Assembly: GCA_903895195.1 (NCBI GenBank)
Contig: CAITSZ010000032.1
Location: 1-64,000, forward strand
Origin: an uncultured Chlorobiaceae bacterium
GTDB lineage: Bacteria; Bacteroidota; Chlorobiia; Chlorobiales; Chlorobiaceae
Direction: 5' to 3'
Length of the DNA stretch: 64,000 bases
In this document: piece by piece, positions 55,145 through 64,000 of the stretch
Layout: every line of letters starts with the position of its first letter
Numbering within the stretch: the first letter of the stretch is position 1
Program-made: the position numbers and the translations under genes
Notes under the pieces: model-generated
What the model saw: only the letters and a program-made list of their open reading frames with translations
Database searches by the model: none
Told to the model about the DNA's origin: nothing

Positions 55145-55645
55145 TTATCCTAAAACCTTGAGGGCCGCACTGTAGTCGGGCTCTTCAACAATTTCACTGA
55201 CCTGCTGGGTATAACGCACTATACCATCGGCATCAATAATCACAATAGCGCGGGAAAGAAGTCCTTTCAATGGTCCGTTAGCAATGGTGACGCCGTACTC
55301 ATGACCGAATTCAGGTGAACGGAACACTGAAAGCGATACAACATTTTTCAAGCCTTCGGTTTCGCAGAAACGTTTATGGGCAAAGGGGAGGTCAGCGGAA
55401 ATACAGAGTACAACCGTGTTATCGAGTGAAGATGCATCCTGGTTAAAGCGCCTGACTGATGACGCACAGACCGGAGTGTCAAGACTTGGGAAAATGTTAA
55501 GAACAAGCCGTTTACCTGCAAAATCGGCCGGACCTGCTTCGGAAAGATCGGTTTTTACCAGACAGAAAAACGGTGCCTCTGTTCCTTTTGCAGGGAGTGT
55601 ACCTACAGTTTCAAAAGGATTTCCTTTGAGCGTGATATTTGCCAT
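55145..55645 (-). CDS. tpx: thiol peroxidase (Tpx, atypical 2-Cys peroxiredoxin)
   Basis: 166 aa. Peroxidatic Cys in [17 protein letters not shown] and the resolving Cys in [11 protein letters not shown], the Tpx spacing. N-terminal [12 protein letters not shown] is also diagnostic. Reduces H2O2 and alkyl hydroperoxides in the cytoplasm or periplasm (no signal peptide seen). Confidence 0.95.
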   Translation of the reverse strand: MANITLKGNPFETVGTLPAKGTEAPFFCLVKTDLSEAGPADFAGKRLVLNIFPSLDTPVCASSVRRFNQDASSLDNTVVLCISADLPFAHKRFCETEGLKNVVSLSVFRSPEFGHEYGVTIANGPLKGLLSRAIVIIDADGIVRYTQQVSEIVEEPDYSAALKVLG

Positions 55646-55770
55646 AACAAGCAGTTATTAAAGGTTTATGATGATCATGTATTAAAAAAACGTTTCTACT
55701 GACAGCCAATAGCCTAACAACATCGGAGGCAATAAAGAAGTTCACCAAAAGATATAGTATTTATAACGGC

Positions 55771-56016
55771 TTACCCGGGTAAAACCTGATAATAACCGCC
55801 TACCGTGACCACCTGGAGAGGATAGTCAAACAAGGAGGAGAGTGTGCTGGATGATAAAATATCGGTTTTGCTGCCATCGCCCACAATCCGGCCGAGAATT
55901 GCTGTACTGTATCCTGCTTCGATTGTCAGCGAAAAGTCCTTGAAAACACAGGTTGTTCCAGAGTAGGCTGTTACCCTGTGAATATCTATGCTATTCTCTT
56001 TCCTTTGTTGAGTCAT
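55771..56016 (-). pseudogene. ABC transporter ATPase gene with central deletion
   Basis: 81 codons against about 250. Codons 1-42 are the start of an ABC ATPase up to the first Gly of Walker A (..FKDFSLTIEAGYSTAILG). The next codons jump to the C-terminal end (RIVGDGSKTDILSSSTLSSLF...GGYYQVLPG). Everything from the P-loop Lys to the signature, Walker B and H-loop is gone, while the frame is preserved. It cannot bind ATP. TAATG coupling with the doxX-like stop is retained. Confidence 0.8.
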
Positions 56017-56432
56017 TATTTCCAGAGACCGCCGCCATGTGAGGCGCTATAGCGTCCAGCACCGAAAAAGAAGACAGCAAGTGCTCCAAAGAGGTAGAGT
56101 GCCTGGAGTTCAAGGGCATAACCGCCATGTTCAGTTACTGAAAAGAGCTCTTTGGTATGAACAAGATAAACAGCCATAGCCATGACAAAAACCTGCAGAA
56201 GAGCGGCCGGCCTTGTATAGATGCCCAACACCATAAAAAGAGGCGCAATAAGCTCGCCGATAAGAATGCCATGGGAGAGATAGCCCGGAAGCTTTGCCTG
56301 AACAAGCAACTGCGTGACAAAAGCGTATCCGTGCTGGAGCTTATTAAGTCCATGAAAAAGCATGAGGGAGCCTACAGTAACCCGCAGGATCAACTTTCCA
56401 AAATCACTGTTATTGACCATACGCTCAAGCAT
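56016..56432 (-). CDS. DoxX family membrane protein
   Basis: 138 aa from ATG 56432, which has aaaaggag 8 bases upstream. Four membrane helices; LILRVTVGSLMLFHGLNKLQHG and LIGELIAPLFMVLGIYTRPAALL are the DoxX pattern. Role unclear, often linked to redox or sulfur metabolism. Coupled to the decayed ABC gene. Confidence 0.85.
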   Translation of the reverse strand: MLERMVNNSDFGKLILRVTVGSLMLFHGLNKLQHGYAFVTQLLVQAKLPGYLSHGILIGELIAPLFMVLGIYTRPAALLQVFVMAMAVYLVHTKELFSVTEHGGYALELQALYLFGALAVFFFGAGRYSASHGGGLWK

Positions 56433-56528
56433 TGGGAATCTCCTTTTGGTGTATTTTTTTATCATTATACCTCAGGTTTTTGTAATGCTTTTATTCATTC
56501 GATTGAATGAGTCCGCGCTTTTTCATAG

Positions 56529-57629
56529 TCACTTGAGAAGATAAGCTTCAAGCAGCAGATCACTTCCGAAAAATCGCGGTGCCTCAAATTGCAGATTGAC
56601 TGCCTCGTCGGGCACAGTGATACCGAGCTGTGCAAAAGAACTCAAGCCGTCACCACCGAAAAGCTTTGGAGCAATAAACATATAGATTTTATCAACAAGC
56701 TTTTCGACAATAAATGCCGCCGACAGGCGGCTCCCGCCTTCAACCATCACTGAAAGAATATTGCGGCTATGCAGTTCATGAAGCACCTGGCGAAGATCGA
56801 GTTTTTCGGAACGCTCATTGACGAACAAAACCGTCACGCCGATTTGCCTTAACTGCTCCACTTTCGGCAATCCGGAACACAACGATGAAGCAAAGAGAAT
56901 CGTTTCGGCCTCGGAACCAAAAATTTTTGCAGTTGGCGGCACCTGTAACTGACGATCGAGAACTACACGAAGAGGATTGCGCCCGGAAGAGTGCCTGACG
57001 GTAAGCAGAGCATCGTCAGCACAAACAGTAGCCTCACCTATAATGACTGCGTCGTAGATGCTCCGAAGGTGGTGAACCTCTTTTCTTGCATGTTCGCCTG
57101 TAATCCATTGGGATGCGCCTTGAGATGTTGCAATTTTGCCGTCAAGTGTCTCGGCCAGTTTAAGGGCAACGAAAGGCATTCCGGTGGTATGACTTGTAAT
57201 AAATGCCTCGTTGAGTTTTTTGCTTTCGGCTTCAAGAACCCCTTCTGTGACCTCTATACCTGCGGCAATCAGCTTAGCGGTACCTTTTCCTGCTACAGCA
57301 ACATGAGGATCACGGCATCCAATGACAACCCGGGGTATCCCCTTCTCAATAATAAGATCGCTGCAGGGAGGGGTTTTTCCAAAATGGGAACATGGTTCAA
57401 GATTGACATATAAGGTGGAGCGATGAAGCAATGCCTGATTGGAGACAGAGGCAATGGCGTTAACTTCAGCGTGAGGGCCGCCAAACTTCTGGTGGAAGCC
57501 TTCTCCGATAATTTCGCCGTTGCAGACAATAACCGAGCCCACCATAGGATTCGGGCTCACACTGCCGGCACCCTCGGAAGCAAGTTGCAGACAACGGCGC
57601 ATATAGAGAAGATGATCGCTCTTTGACAT
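56529..57629 (-). CDS. ribD: bifunctional riboflavin biosynthesis deaminase/reductase
   Basis: 366 aa. N-terminal deaminase with Zn ligands in GPHAEVNAIA and EPCSHFGKTPPCSDLI; C-terminal NADPH reductase with ALKLAETLDGKIAT, SQWITGEHAR and VMVEGGSRL. Both steps of the early riboflavin pathway, so it shares a pathway with ribE 1.5 kb away but not an obvious operon. 3 bases from the dCMP-deaminase-like gene. Confidence 0.95.
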   Translation of the reverse strand: MSKSDHLLYMRRCLQLASEGAGSVSPNPMVGSVIVCNGEIIGEGFHQKFGGPHAEVNAIASVSNQALLHRSTLYVNLEPCSHFGKTPPCSDLIIEKGIPRVVIGCRDPHVAVAGKGTAKLIAAGIEVTEGVLEAESKKLNEAFITSHTTGMPFVALKLAETLDGKIATSQGASQWITGEHARKEVHHLRSIYDAVIIGEATVCADDALLTVRHSSGRNPLRVVLDRQLQVPPTAKIFGSEAETILFASSLCSGLPKVEQLRQIGVTVLFVNERSEKLDLRQVLHELHSRNILSVMVEGGSRLSAAFIVEKLVDKIYMFIAPKLFGGDGLSSFAQLGITVPDEAVNLQFEAPRFFGSDLLLEAYLLK

Positions 57630-57632
57630 CGG

Positions 57633-58172
57633 TCAACCTTGCGGAGTTTCAGCCACAGTGACCTGAACCAGCTTGATGCCGGATAGCCGGAGAAGTTCGT
57701 CGATATGCTCTATCTTATAGGGTTTAAGATAATAGATAGTTTTTATACCCACATTAATCAGCACTTTAAGACAGTGAATACAGGGGCTGGCGGTAATATA
57801 GATATCGGAATTCTGTATGGAGACCCCATGCTTGGCGGCCTGCGCAATAGCGTTGATTTCCGCATGAATAGTGTTAACGCAATTCTCTTCGACAGTTCCA
57901 TCAGGATGGGTGCTGCGGTAAATACGGCAGTTGCTGTCGTTACAGTGAGGAAGTCCGGAAGGGGCCCCGTTGTATCCGGTTGAAAGAATACTGTGATCCC
58001 TTACAATAACCGCGCCTATATGACCACGGGTACAGGTGGCCCTGCGGGAAATAAGCTGAGCGACACTCATGAAGTATTCATGCCAGCCCAGGCGCTTTTC
58101 CGGCTCTGAACTGCTATGACATTCATCACCCGAGCAGCAGCATCCCGCTATACTTTCTTCCGACATATCCAT
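57633..58172 (-). CDS. dCMP deaminase family protein
   Basis: 179 aa. Zn ligands: [11 protein letters not shown] and [31 protein letters not shown] and [13 protein letters not shown] identify the dCMP/ComEB branch. Supplies dUMP for dTMP synthesis. The N-terminus has an unusual Cys-rich tail ([12 protein letters not shown]) before the family core. Confidence 0.9.
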   Translation of the reverse strand: MDMSEESIAGCCCSGDECHSSSEPEKRLGWHEYFMSVAQLISRRATCTRGHIGAVIVRDHSILSTGYNGAPSGLPHCNDSNCRIYRSTHPDGTVEENCVNTIHAEINAIAQAAKHGVSIQNSDIYITASPCIHCLKVLINVGIKTIYYLKPYKIEHIDELLRLSGIKLVQVTVAETPQG

Positions 58173-58357
58173 AGTGTTTAGTACATTATTATTGCAGTTT
58201 TTCCTGATGGCTATTTTATGCAGTACGTAGCTGTTATCAGGAATTGCCGCTTCGCTTTTGGTGTATAATTTACTCTTTTTCCGGATGTTTATTGCTTTGA
58301 CTTCCCCACTCTTCGCATCAAAGAGTTAAACGGAGCTGAAATAAGATTGAGATTAAG

Positions 58358-59095
58358 ATGAAAACAGGCTTTTTTCAGGCAAAACGGTATGCTCTTTTTC
58401 TGCTTGTATCGTATCTCTTTACAGGTTGCGCTGCAGAGAGTCCGGTTCTTTATCAGGGGGATCTGCAGAAAATGTATCACAGCGCTGTTGTCGATGCAGA
58501 AATGGCTATACCATCCAAAATATCGAAAAATCTTGTTGCGATTGTTCCCTCAAACCCTGAGCTGGTCTGGAAAAACAAGGGTGACGCACAGAATGCGCGC
58601 ATACTTGTTGTAACGTGGACAGACTTTAAAGGTTATGATGACAAAATCGGTCAGTCGGTCGACCTTACAAGAGAGGTCTGGGTCACCACAGCACCGGAGC
58701 TGAAGAACTTCTGCAAATCGCTGAAGGGAGAAAGGACATTACGACTTGAACAGCTGTTGGGACTTCCTCCGAAAGCAGGGAAAACCAGGTTTGTTGAGAT
58801 GTGGGTTAAGCCCGGCGACCTGTTCAGACCAAGTGCAGACCCTGAGATCAGCGACAGTGAGGCTGAAGTAGAGTTCCGGATATCGAATAAATTTGTGAAG
58901 GTGAGCGACGAGTATATAAAATGGTACAATGACTTGAAGAAGCTGTCATACGGAGCAAACGGATATCCATGGACCAGGCTTGGTTATACCTATGACTGGG
59001 GAATAAACCAGTCTCACATTGGATTAAGTGAATTTGTCATTATGCCCGGGGCAACTGTGGAGATCGATGGAATTTCATCTACGAAGGACTATTAG
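58358..59095 (+). CDS. hypothetical lipoprotein-like protein
   Basis: 245 aa. N-terminal hydrophobic stretch ending LFTGC (Cys24), a possible though imperfect lipobox. The mature domain is rich in aromatic residues and has no recognised motif (ILVVTWTDFKGYDDKIGQS, MWVKPGDLFRPSADPEI). Not recognised, but clean coding bias. Followed by a CCTATAGG-type repeat. Confidence 0.75.
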   Translation: MKTGFFQAKRYALFLLVSYLFTGCAAESPVLYQGDLQKMYHSAVVDAEMAIPSKISKNLVAIVPSNPELVWKNKGDAQNARILVVTWTDFKGYDDKIGQSVDLTREVWVTTAPELKNFCKSLKGERTLRLEQLLGLPPKAGKTRFVEMWVKPGDLFRPSADPEISDSEAEVEFRISNKFVKVSDEYIKWYNDLKKLSYGANGYPWTRLGYTYDWGINQSHIGLSEFVIMPGATVEIDGISSTKDY

Positions 59096-59096
59096 C

Positions 59097-59147
59097 GGGG
59101 CCTATACGACCTATGGGACCTATAGGACTTATAGGCCCTATGAAATA
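59097..59147. repeat. CCTATAGG-type decamer-like repeat
   Basis: Plus strand: cctatacgac / ctatgggac / ctataggact / tataggccct. Four or so imperfect 9-10-base units. Related pieces occur at 14757..14772 and 51221..51252. It lies between a stop codon and the epimerase stop. Confidence 0.7.
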
Positions 59148-59150
59148 ATT

Positions 59151-60158
59151 TTAGAGTTTGTAGTAGTCGCGGTACCAGGTTATAAACCGCTTGATGCCCT
59201 GCTGGACTGTGGTTTCGGGTTTGTAGTTGACGTCCTGCATGAGCTGATCTACGTCGGCGTAGGTGTCGGGGACGTCGCCGGGCTGCATTGGAAGGAACTC
59301 TTTTTCGGCGGTTCGGCCAAGTTCGTGCTCGATAGCCCCGATGTAGTCCATGAGATTAACGGGACTGCTGTTGCCGATGTTGTATACCCGCCAGGGGGCA
59401 CGGCTTGAGCCTGGATCGGGGTTAAGGCCTGTCCAGTCAGGATTGGGTTCTGCAACATGATCAAGCGTCCTTATTACTCCTTCAGAAATATCATCGACGA
59501 AGGTAAAGTCGCGCCGGTGGTTGCCGTAATTGAAAACCTGGATCGGCTTGTTGTTTACAATGGCATCTGTAAAAAGAAAGAGGGCCATGTCAGGCCTGCC
59601 CCAGGGGCCGTAGACGGTAAAAAAGCGAAGACCGGTGGTAGGCAGATTATAGAGGTGACTGTAGGTATGCGCCATAAGCTCGTTGGCCTTTTTGCTGGCG
59701 GCGTAAAGAGAGAGTGGATGATCGACATTGTCATGCACTGAAAAGGGCATGGTCTCGTTTGCTCCGTAGACCGAACTTGATGAGGCGTAAACCAGATGCT
59801 TCACCCCGTTATGGCGGCACCCTTCGAGAATATTGAGAAAACCGAGAATATTGCTGTTGATATAGGCATGGGGGTTGATGAGGGAGTATCGCACCCCTGC
59901 CTGTGCGGCAAGATTGACCACCCGATCAAAAGCAGCTGTGCGAAAAAGTTCTTCGACAGTGTCGCGGTCGGCAATATCGGCTTTTAGAAACGTGAAGCCC
60001 TCATAAGGCAACAGCATGGCAAGCCGAGCCTCTTTAAGTGAAACATCGTAGTAGTCATTCATGTTATCGATGCCGGTTACCCTGTCACCACGCTCAAGCA
60101 GCTGTCGGCAGACATGAAACCCTATAAAGCCGGCAGCGCCGGTCACCAGTATATGCAT
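59151..60158 (-). CDS. NAD-dependent UDP-sugar epimerase (UDP-glucuronate 4-epimerase type)
   Basis: 335 aa extended SDR. NAD motif [30 protein letters not shown] is characteristic of UDP-GlcA 4-epimerases (LpsL/CapI). Catalytic Tyr in [12 protein letters not shown] and Ser in [26 protein letters not shown] follows. Provides UDP-galacturonate for surface polysaccharide. Confidence 0.88.
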   Translation of the reverse strand: MHILVTGAAGFIGFHVCRQLLERGDRVTGIDNMNDYYDVSLKEARLAMLLPYEGFTFLKADIADRDTVEELFRTAAFDRVVNLAAQAGVRYSLINPHAYINSNILGFLNILEGCRHNGVKHLVYASSSSVYGANETMPFSVHDNVDHPLSLYAASKKANELMAHTYSHLYNLPTTGLRFFTVYGPWGRPDMALFLFTDAIVNNKPIQVFNYGNHRRDFTFVDDISEGVIRTLDHVAEPNPDWTGLNPDPGSSRAPWRVYNIGNSSPVNLMDYIGAIEHELGRTAEKEFLPMQPGDVPDTYADVDQLMQDVNYKPETTVQQGIKRFITWYRDYYKL

Positions 60159-60367
60159 CGCTTTTTATCGTTAAAACGTTACTGTTGCTCCATGTTAGTT
60201 CTGAACACTGTATGATAAACACATTTCATCACCCTGACAAGGGAAAAAATATGGCTGCGTGAGTAACTTTTTTAGGACTTTATTACTAAAATCCGAAATT
60301 ATTTAAGTATATAGGAGCTGTTAAGAGTAATGAAAGCCGTTCTACATAAACAAGAAGGATTACCTGT

Positions 60368-61816
60368 ATGAGTCGCTTTTTTGAGCGATATGAAGCAGAA
60401 GCCAGCCGTTTTTTTGATGAGGTTATCTCAAAAGACGGAACGCCCCGGGCTCACTACGATAAACTGCTTCATCGCTTCGGCCAGTTTTCGATTGACGATA
60501 TAAAAGCCCGCCGCGAAATTGTTAACATTTTTTTTCGTAATCAGGGTATCACCTTTACAGTGTATGGTGAGGATGAAGGTGTCGAGCGAATTTTTCCGTT
60601 TGATCTGATACCAAGAGTTGTGCCTGCACATGAATGGCAGAGCATCGAAAAAGGTCTGATTCAAAGAATTACAGCACTTAATGCGTTCCTGCACGATATC
60701 TATCACACCCAGAAAATCCTTAAAGACAAAATCATTCCTCCTGAACTGATTCTCGGCAGTCAGCATTTCATAAGGGAATTTGTCGGGGTTAACCCTCCTC
60801 TCGGAATTTATATTCATGTCACCGGAAGTGATATCATTCGCGATAAAGAGGGTGACTATATGGTGCTTGAAGACAACCTGCGCACTCCAAGCGGCGTCTC
60901 CTACATGCTGCAAAACCGGCAGGCGATGAAGCGGGCATTTCCAGTACTTTTTGACAAATACAAGATCCGGCCTATCGATAACTATCCGCAGGAACTTCTC
61001 CGCACCCTGCAGGAAATCAGCCCGAATACGCGCCGCGAACCGAACGTTGTGGTTCTTACTCCAGGCATATACAACTCGGCATACTTCGAGCACAGTTTCC
61101 TTGCCAGGCAGATGGGCATTGAGCTGACAGAAGGAAAAGATCTGGTTGTGAACAACAATAAGGTCTACACAAGAACGACCAGAGGCCTCGAACGGGTTGA
61201 TGTGATCTACAGAAGAGTTGATGATGCCTTTATTGATCCGCTTGTGTTCCGTCCTGAATCGAAACTCGGTGTGGCAGGTCTTGTGAATGCCTACCGGAAA
61301 GGAAATGTTACGCTTGCCAATGCGATAGGTACGGGAGTGGCGGATGACAAGGTCATCTACAGCTTTGTTCCTGCAATCATCAAATACTACCTCGGCGAGG
61401 ATCCGATTCTGAAAAATGTGCCAACCTGGCTGGCGAGCAACCCTTCTGACCTTAAATATATTCTTGAAAACCTTGGCTCGCTGGTTGTAAAGGCTGCCAA
61501 TGAATCGGGAGGATACGGCATGCTGGTCGGACCGGAGTCAACAATTGAGCAGCAGGAGAAATTTGCCGAGATGATCGTTGCCAATCCGCGTAACTATATT
61601 GCCCAGCCGACCATTTCGCTGTCGCGTCATCCAAGCTTTTCCAATGACAGTGATCTTTATGGCTGTCACATCGACCTTCGCCCCTATGTTTTGTATGGTA
61701 AAACAGTTACTATAGTCCCAGGAGGACTGACAAGAGTTGCTCTCAAGCGTGGCTCTCTGGTGGTCAATTCCTCTCAAGGTGGAGGCAGCAAGGATACCTG
61801 GGTTGTCGATGAATAA
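60368..61816 (+). CDS. circularly permuted ATP-grasp type 2 protein
   Basis: 482 aa. RPTLLDYD-like segments are replaced by [38 protein letters not shown] and [20 protein letters not shown], the CP-ATP-grasp (DUF404/407) hallmarks. Predicted amide-bond ligase of unknown substrate. First of three consecutive genes (ATP-grasp, alpha-E, transglutaminase). Start has aaggat 8 bases upstream. Confidence 0.88.
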   Translation: MSRFFERYEAEASRFFDEVISKDGTPRAHYDKLLHRFGQFSIDDIKARREIVNIFFRNQGITFTVYGEDEGVERIFPFDLIPRVVPAHEWQSIEKGLIQRITALNAFLHDIYHTQKILKDKIIPPELILGSQHFIREFVGVNPPLGIYIHVTGSDIIRDKEGDYMVLEDNLRTPSGVSYMLQNRQAMKRAFPVLFDKYKIRPIDNYPQELLRTLQEISPNTRREPNVVVLTPGIYNSAYFEHSFLARQMGIELTEGKDLVVNNNKVYTRTTRGLERVDVIYRRVDDAFIDPLVFRPESKLGVAGLVNAYRKGNVTLANAIGTGVADDKVIYSFVPAIIKYYLGEDPILKNVPTWLASNPSDLKYILENLGSLVVKAANESGGYGMLVGPESTIEQQEKFAEMIVANPRNYIAQPTISLSRHPSFSNDSDLYGCHIDLRPYVLYGKTVTIVPGGLTRVALKRGSLVVNSSQGGGSKDTWVVDE

Positions 61817-61835
61817 ACACTAATTTCTGATTATC

Positions 61836-62909
61836 ATGTTAAGCCGTGTTGCCGAATCCCTGTTCTGGATGAGTCGTTATTTTGAACGGGCTGAAAACAC
61901 AGCAAGGTTCCTCGACGTCAATTTCAACCTGCTGCTCGACCTTAATAGAATTACCCATGTAGAGAATCCAAGCTACTGGGTGGCACTTATTCTTGTAACC
62001 AGCGACAAGGAGCGCTTTAACTCCCTCTATAACGAATACTCTGCTCATTCGGTTACTGATTATCTTGTATTCAATAAAGATAACCCGAACTCGATAACGT
62101 CATGTATAAGCCTGGCCAGGGAAAATGCGCGAAGCATTATTGAGAGCATATCAAGCGAAATGTGGGAGCAGGTCAATAACCTCTATCACTATCTGCAGAG
62201 TATCAATCCGCAGTTCGTCCATAACAACCCCTACGGGTTTTATAAAGAGATCAAAAACGCTTCACATCTTTTTCAGGGAATAACGGACAACACATTCTCT
62301 CATAATGAGGGGTGGGATTTCATTCAAATTGCAAAGTACCTTGAACGTACCGACAATATTGCCCGACTGATTGATGTGAAGTACCACATGCTGCTTTCTG
62401 AAGCACAGAGCCAGCCTGAAATCGTTGAAGGCTCGGAGGATATCATTCAATGGATGGCGGTACTGAAAAGCTGCAGCGCTTTGGAGGCATTCCGAAAAGT
62501 TTACCTTTCAAAAATTGATCCTGACAACATCCTTCGTTTTCTCATTTTAGATCGAACATTTCCTCGCAGCATCAACTTTTCTGTATGCGCAGCTGAAGAC
62601 GCCTTATGGCGTATATCGGGCAGTTCGCGTCATCGTTATGTCAATAACGCTGATCGGCTGATCGGGAAGCTGGAGGCTGAGTTAAGCTATACTGCAATTG
62701 AAGATATTTTTTCCAGAGGATTGCATCATTACCTTGAAGACCTGGAGCAGCGGTTAGTAAAAGTAGGAGAGCAGGTGCACCTGACCTATTTTGCTTATCA
62801 CACCCCGGAAATCGAATCGCCGGACATTGCTGAAGCCCTTCCATTTACAGGAATCGGCGGAGGACGTGCCAATTGGAGCCAGGCACAGCAGCATCAGCAG
62901 CAGCAATAA
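61836..62909 (+). CDS. alpha-E domain protein
   Basis: 357 aa, all helical. MLSRVAESLFWMSRYFERAE is the diagnostic start; VAKYLERTDNIARLID-like IAKYLERTDNIARLIDVKYH marks the second conserved block. The family always travels with CP-ATP-grasp and transglutaminase genes and its activity is unknown. Gln-rich tail (AQQHQQQQ). 19 bases from the ATP-grasp gene. Confidence 0.88.
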   Translation: MLSRVAESLFWMSRYFERAENTARFLDVNFNLLLDLNRITHVENPSYWVALILVTSDKERFNSLYNEYSAHSVTDYLVFNKDNPNSITSCISLARENARSIIESISSEMWEQVNNLYHYLQSINPQFVHNNPYGFYKEIKNASHLFQGITDNTFSHNEGWDFIQIAKYLERTDNIARLIDVKYHMLLSEAQSQPEIVEGSEDIIQWMAVLKSCSALEAFRKVYLSKIDPDNILRFLILDRTFPRSINFSVCAAEDALWRISGSSRHRYVNNADRLIGKLEAELSYTAIEDIFSRGLHHYLEDLEQRLVKVGEQVHLTYFAYHTPEIESPDIAEALPFTGIGGGRANWSQAQQHQQQQ

Positions 62910-62932
62910 CCGGACATATAATACTTAAGACT

Positions 62933-63751
62933 ATGATTTTAAAAGTTGAACACTCTACACTGTTTGAATATGATAATCCAATCTATGAAACAGCTACTGA
63001 GGTAAGGCTTCACCCTGACAACAATAAGGCGGCTCTTCAGCGATGCGCAAGCTTCAATCTTCAAGTCGACCCTCCTGTAACCATTTTTGAATACACCGAT
63101 TTTTACGGGAACATTGTCAATCACTTCAACCTGCTTCAGAGTCATAAAAAGGTGAAGATTGTTGCGACCTCCGTCGTTGAAACCGGTATCGGCCGTAGTG
63201 CAACCACCGAAAATGATGCTATTTTTCTCATCGATTATTCATGCCAGAGTCGCTATGTGCATTTTGATCAGGCGATACGTGATTTCACATCCCGTTTTGC
63301 TACCGATACCGACAGTTTTCAGCTTTCCGAGTCAATATGCCAGCATATCAACGAGTCATTTATCTACGAACCGGGAGTGACTGACGTTCATAGTACCAGC
63401 GCTGTCGTCATGGCGCTCGGACGTGGCGTTTGTCAGGATTTTGCCCATATCATGCTTGCCACTTGCCGCTACCTTGGCGTTCCTGCGCGATATGTCAGCG
63501 GATACCTTTATGGTGGCAGCACTCCGGATGGACGGGATGAAGCGTCCCACGCATGGTGTGAAGTATATTGCGGCAAGGAAAAAGGCTGGATCGGTATGGA
63601 TCCGACACACAGCACACTTTTTGTTGATGAGAGGTATATTAAAATCGGTTCAGGAAGAGACTATGATGACGTCCCACCGGTACGAGGAACCTATAAAGGC
63701 GATGGGCAGGAAAAGCTCAGTGTATCGGTCAAAGTAAGCTCCATGGAGTGA
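62933..63751 (+). CDS. transglutaminase-like cysteine protease/transferase
   Basis: 272 aa from ATG 62933. Bacterial transglutaminase-like N-terminal domain (STLFEYDNPIYETATEVRL) and core with Cys in GRGVCQDFAHIM, His in EASHAWCEVY and Asp in GMDPTHS. Likely cleaves or forms isopeptide/amide bonds on the product of the two upstream genes. Ends at a palindromic terminator. Confidence 0.9.
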   Translation: MILKVEHSTLFEYDNPIYETATEVRLHPDNNKAALQRCASFNLQVDPPVTIFEYTDFYGNIVNHFNLLQSHKKVKIVATSVVETGIGRSATTENDAIFLIDYSCQSRYVHFDQAIRDFTSRFATDTDSFQLSESICQHINESFIYEPGVTDVHSTSAVVMALGRGVCQDFAHIMLATCRYLGVPARYVSGYLYGGSTPDGRDEASHAWCEVYCGKEKGWIGMDPTHSTLFVDERYIKIGSGRDYDDVPPVRGTYKGDGQEKLSVSVKVSSME

Positions 63752-63774
63752 ACGTGCAACTTCGCTAAATCCCA

Positions 63775-63813
63775 TTTTCCCCGACATACAGCTATCATGT
63801 CTGTCGGGGAAAA
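63775..63813. terminator. bidirectional terminator between convergent genes
   Basis: Perfect 12-bp inverted repeat ttttccccgaca / tgtcggggaaaa with a 15-base spacer. It contains T4 and A4 ends and lies between the transglutaminase and the receiver-domain gene. Confidence 0.75.
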
Positions 63814-63827
63814 GAGAAGGCCAATGC

Positions 63828-64000
63828 TTAGGGAACAACAAGAATCGGGTTTATAAGCTTCTTGATTTTTACTGTCAAATCATTCATTGAAAAAGGCTTC
63901 TTTATAACGCCCACTCCCTCGTCCACCGAGCAGTATCGGGCTGTCATATCGTTATGATCATCTGAAATAAACAGGGTTTTCAGCTTAGGACATATCGAAA
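63828..64000 (-). CDS. receiver-domain protein, C-terminal end (partial)
   Basis: The last 57 codons, running in from the right edge, read LKTLFISDDHNDMTARY, then DEGVGVIKKPFSMNDLTVKIKKLINPILVVP and TAA. This is strand 4 to helix 5 of a CheY-like receiver domain with the conserved Lys-Pro (KKPFS). The FISDDHND region and a tail right at the C-terminus suggest the attached receiver of a hybrid histidine kinase, but a single-domain response regulator is possible. Confidence 0.65.
   Translation of the reverse strand, partial: SICPKLKTLFISDDHNDMTARYCSVDEGVGVIKKPFSMNDLTVKIKKLINPILVVP

Overview
The window looks like chromosomal DNA of a green sulfur bacterium (Chlorobiaceae; Chlorobium/Pelodictyon clade is my best guess, from memory of the group). 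The reasons are a bchI-bchD magnesium-chelatase pair at the left edge, an 11-gene nuo operon without nuoE/F/G, a HupSLC uptake hydrogenase, a divergent ferrochelatase, and typical intermediate-GC Chlorobi housekeeping genes. No database search was possible, so species and function calls rest on reading motifs.

Layout. 0-9 kb: bchD (5' tip) and bchI, dihydrolipoamide dehydrogenase, RluD-type pseudouridine synthase, a secreted prolyl oligopeptidase, an AlkD-like protein and a Uup-like ABC-F ATPase. 9-15 kb: small hypothetical genes, a beta-barrel protein, OsmC, and an overlapping QueD/PTPS-folE pair. 15-19 kb: hydrogenase operon hupS-hupL-hupC, a terminator/attenuator, then the maturation protease. 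19.5-35.5 kb: an accessory block set between hup and nuo with a heptanucleotide array at each end. It holds a complete-looking Tad/Flp pilus locus (flp x2, cpaB, a frameshifted cpaC, tadE, tadG, tadZ/cpaE, cpaF, tadB, tadC, prepilin peptidase), a GT87-type enzyme, an isoprenylcysteine-methyltransferase-like protein, an STT3-like GT-C protein and a GT2-methyltransferase fusion. 35.6-46.7 kb: nuoA-N. 46.9-49.4 kb: PAP2-like, ferrochelatase-like, TPR and small membrane proteins. 49.5-58 kb: two tRNA-Leu genes, HIT protein, methyltransferase, TolC-like protein, RarA, riboflavin synthase, Tpx, DoxX, RibD and dCMP deaminase. 58-64 kb: lipoprotein-like protein, UDP-sugar epimerase, and a circularly permuted ATP-grasp / alpha-E / transglutaminase cluster. 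The right edge cuts a receiver-domain protein.

The most striking signal is a family of modular 7-bp repeat arrays: (GGCAGTN)n and (GTGCTGA)n blocks joined by purine-rich spacers. They recur throughout the window, usually at the 3' ends of genes. Twice they lie inside essential-looking genes without breaking the frame: about 90 residues in dihydrolipoamide dehydrogenase and about 65 residues in NuoL. Because 7 and 3 are coprime, each heptamer array encodes the same periodic peptide in all three frames. GTGCTGA carries a TGA in every frame when read on one strand and none on the other, and both intragenic arrays lie in the stop-free orientation. Outside coding regions the same heptamers supply actual stop codons (GT2 fusion gene, tolC).

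A second candidate is a possible glycosylated pilus system. The TadG-like protein carries twelve N-G-S triplets in a beta-solenoid-like region, and an STT3-like GT-C protein and a lipid-phosphate-sugar-synthase-like GT2 lie nearby. The secretin gene of this pilus locus is frameshifted, so whether the pilus is made is open. Several decayed genes are visible: a YkgJ-like gene with two frameshifts, an ABC ATPase with its centre deleted, a truncated ORF6N protein and a duplicated cpaB stub.
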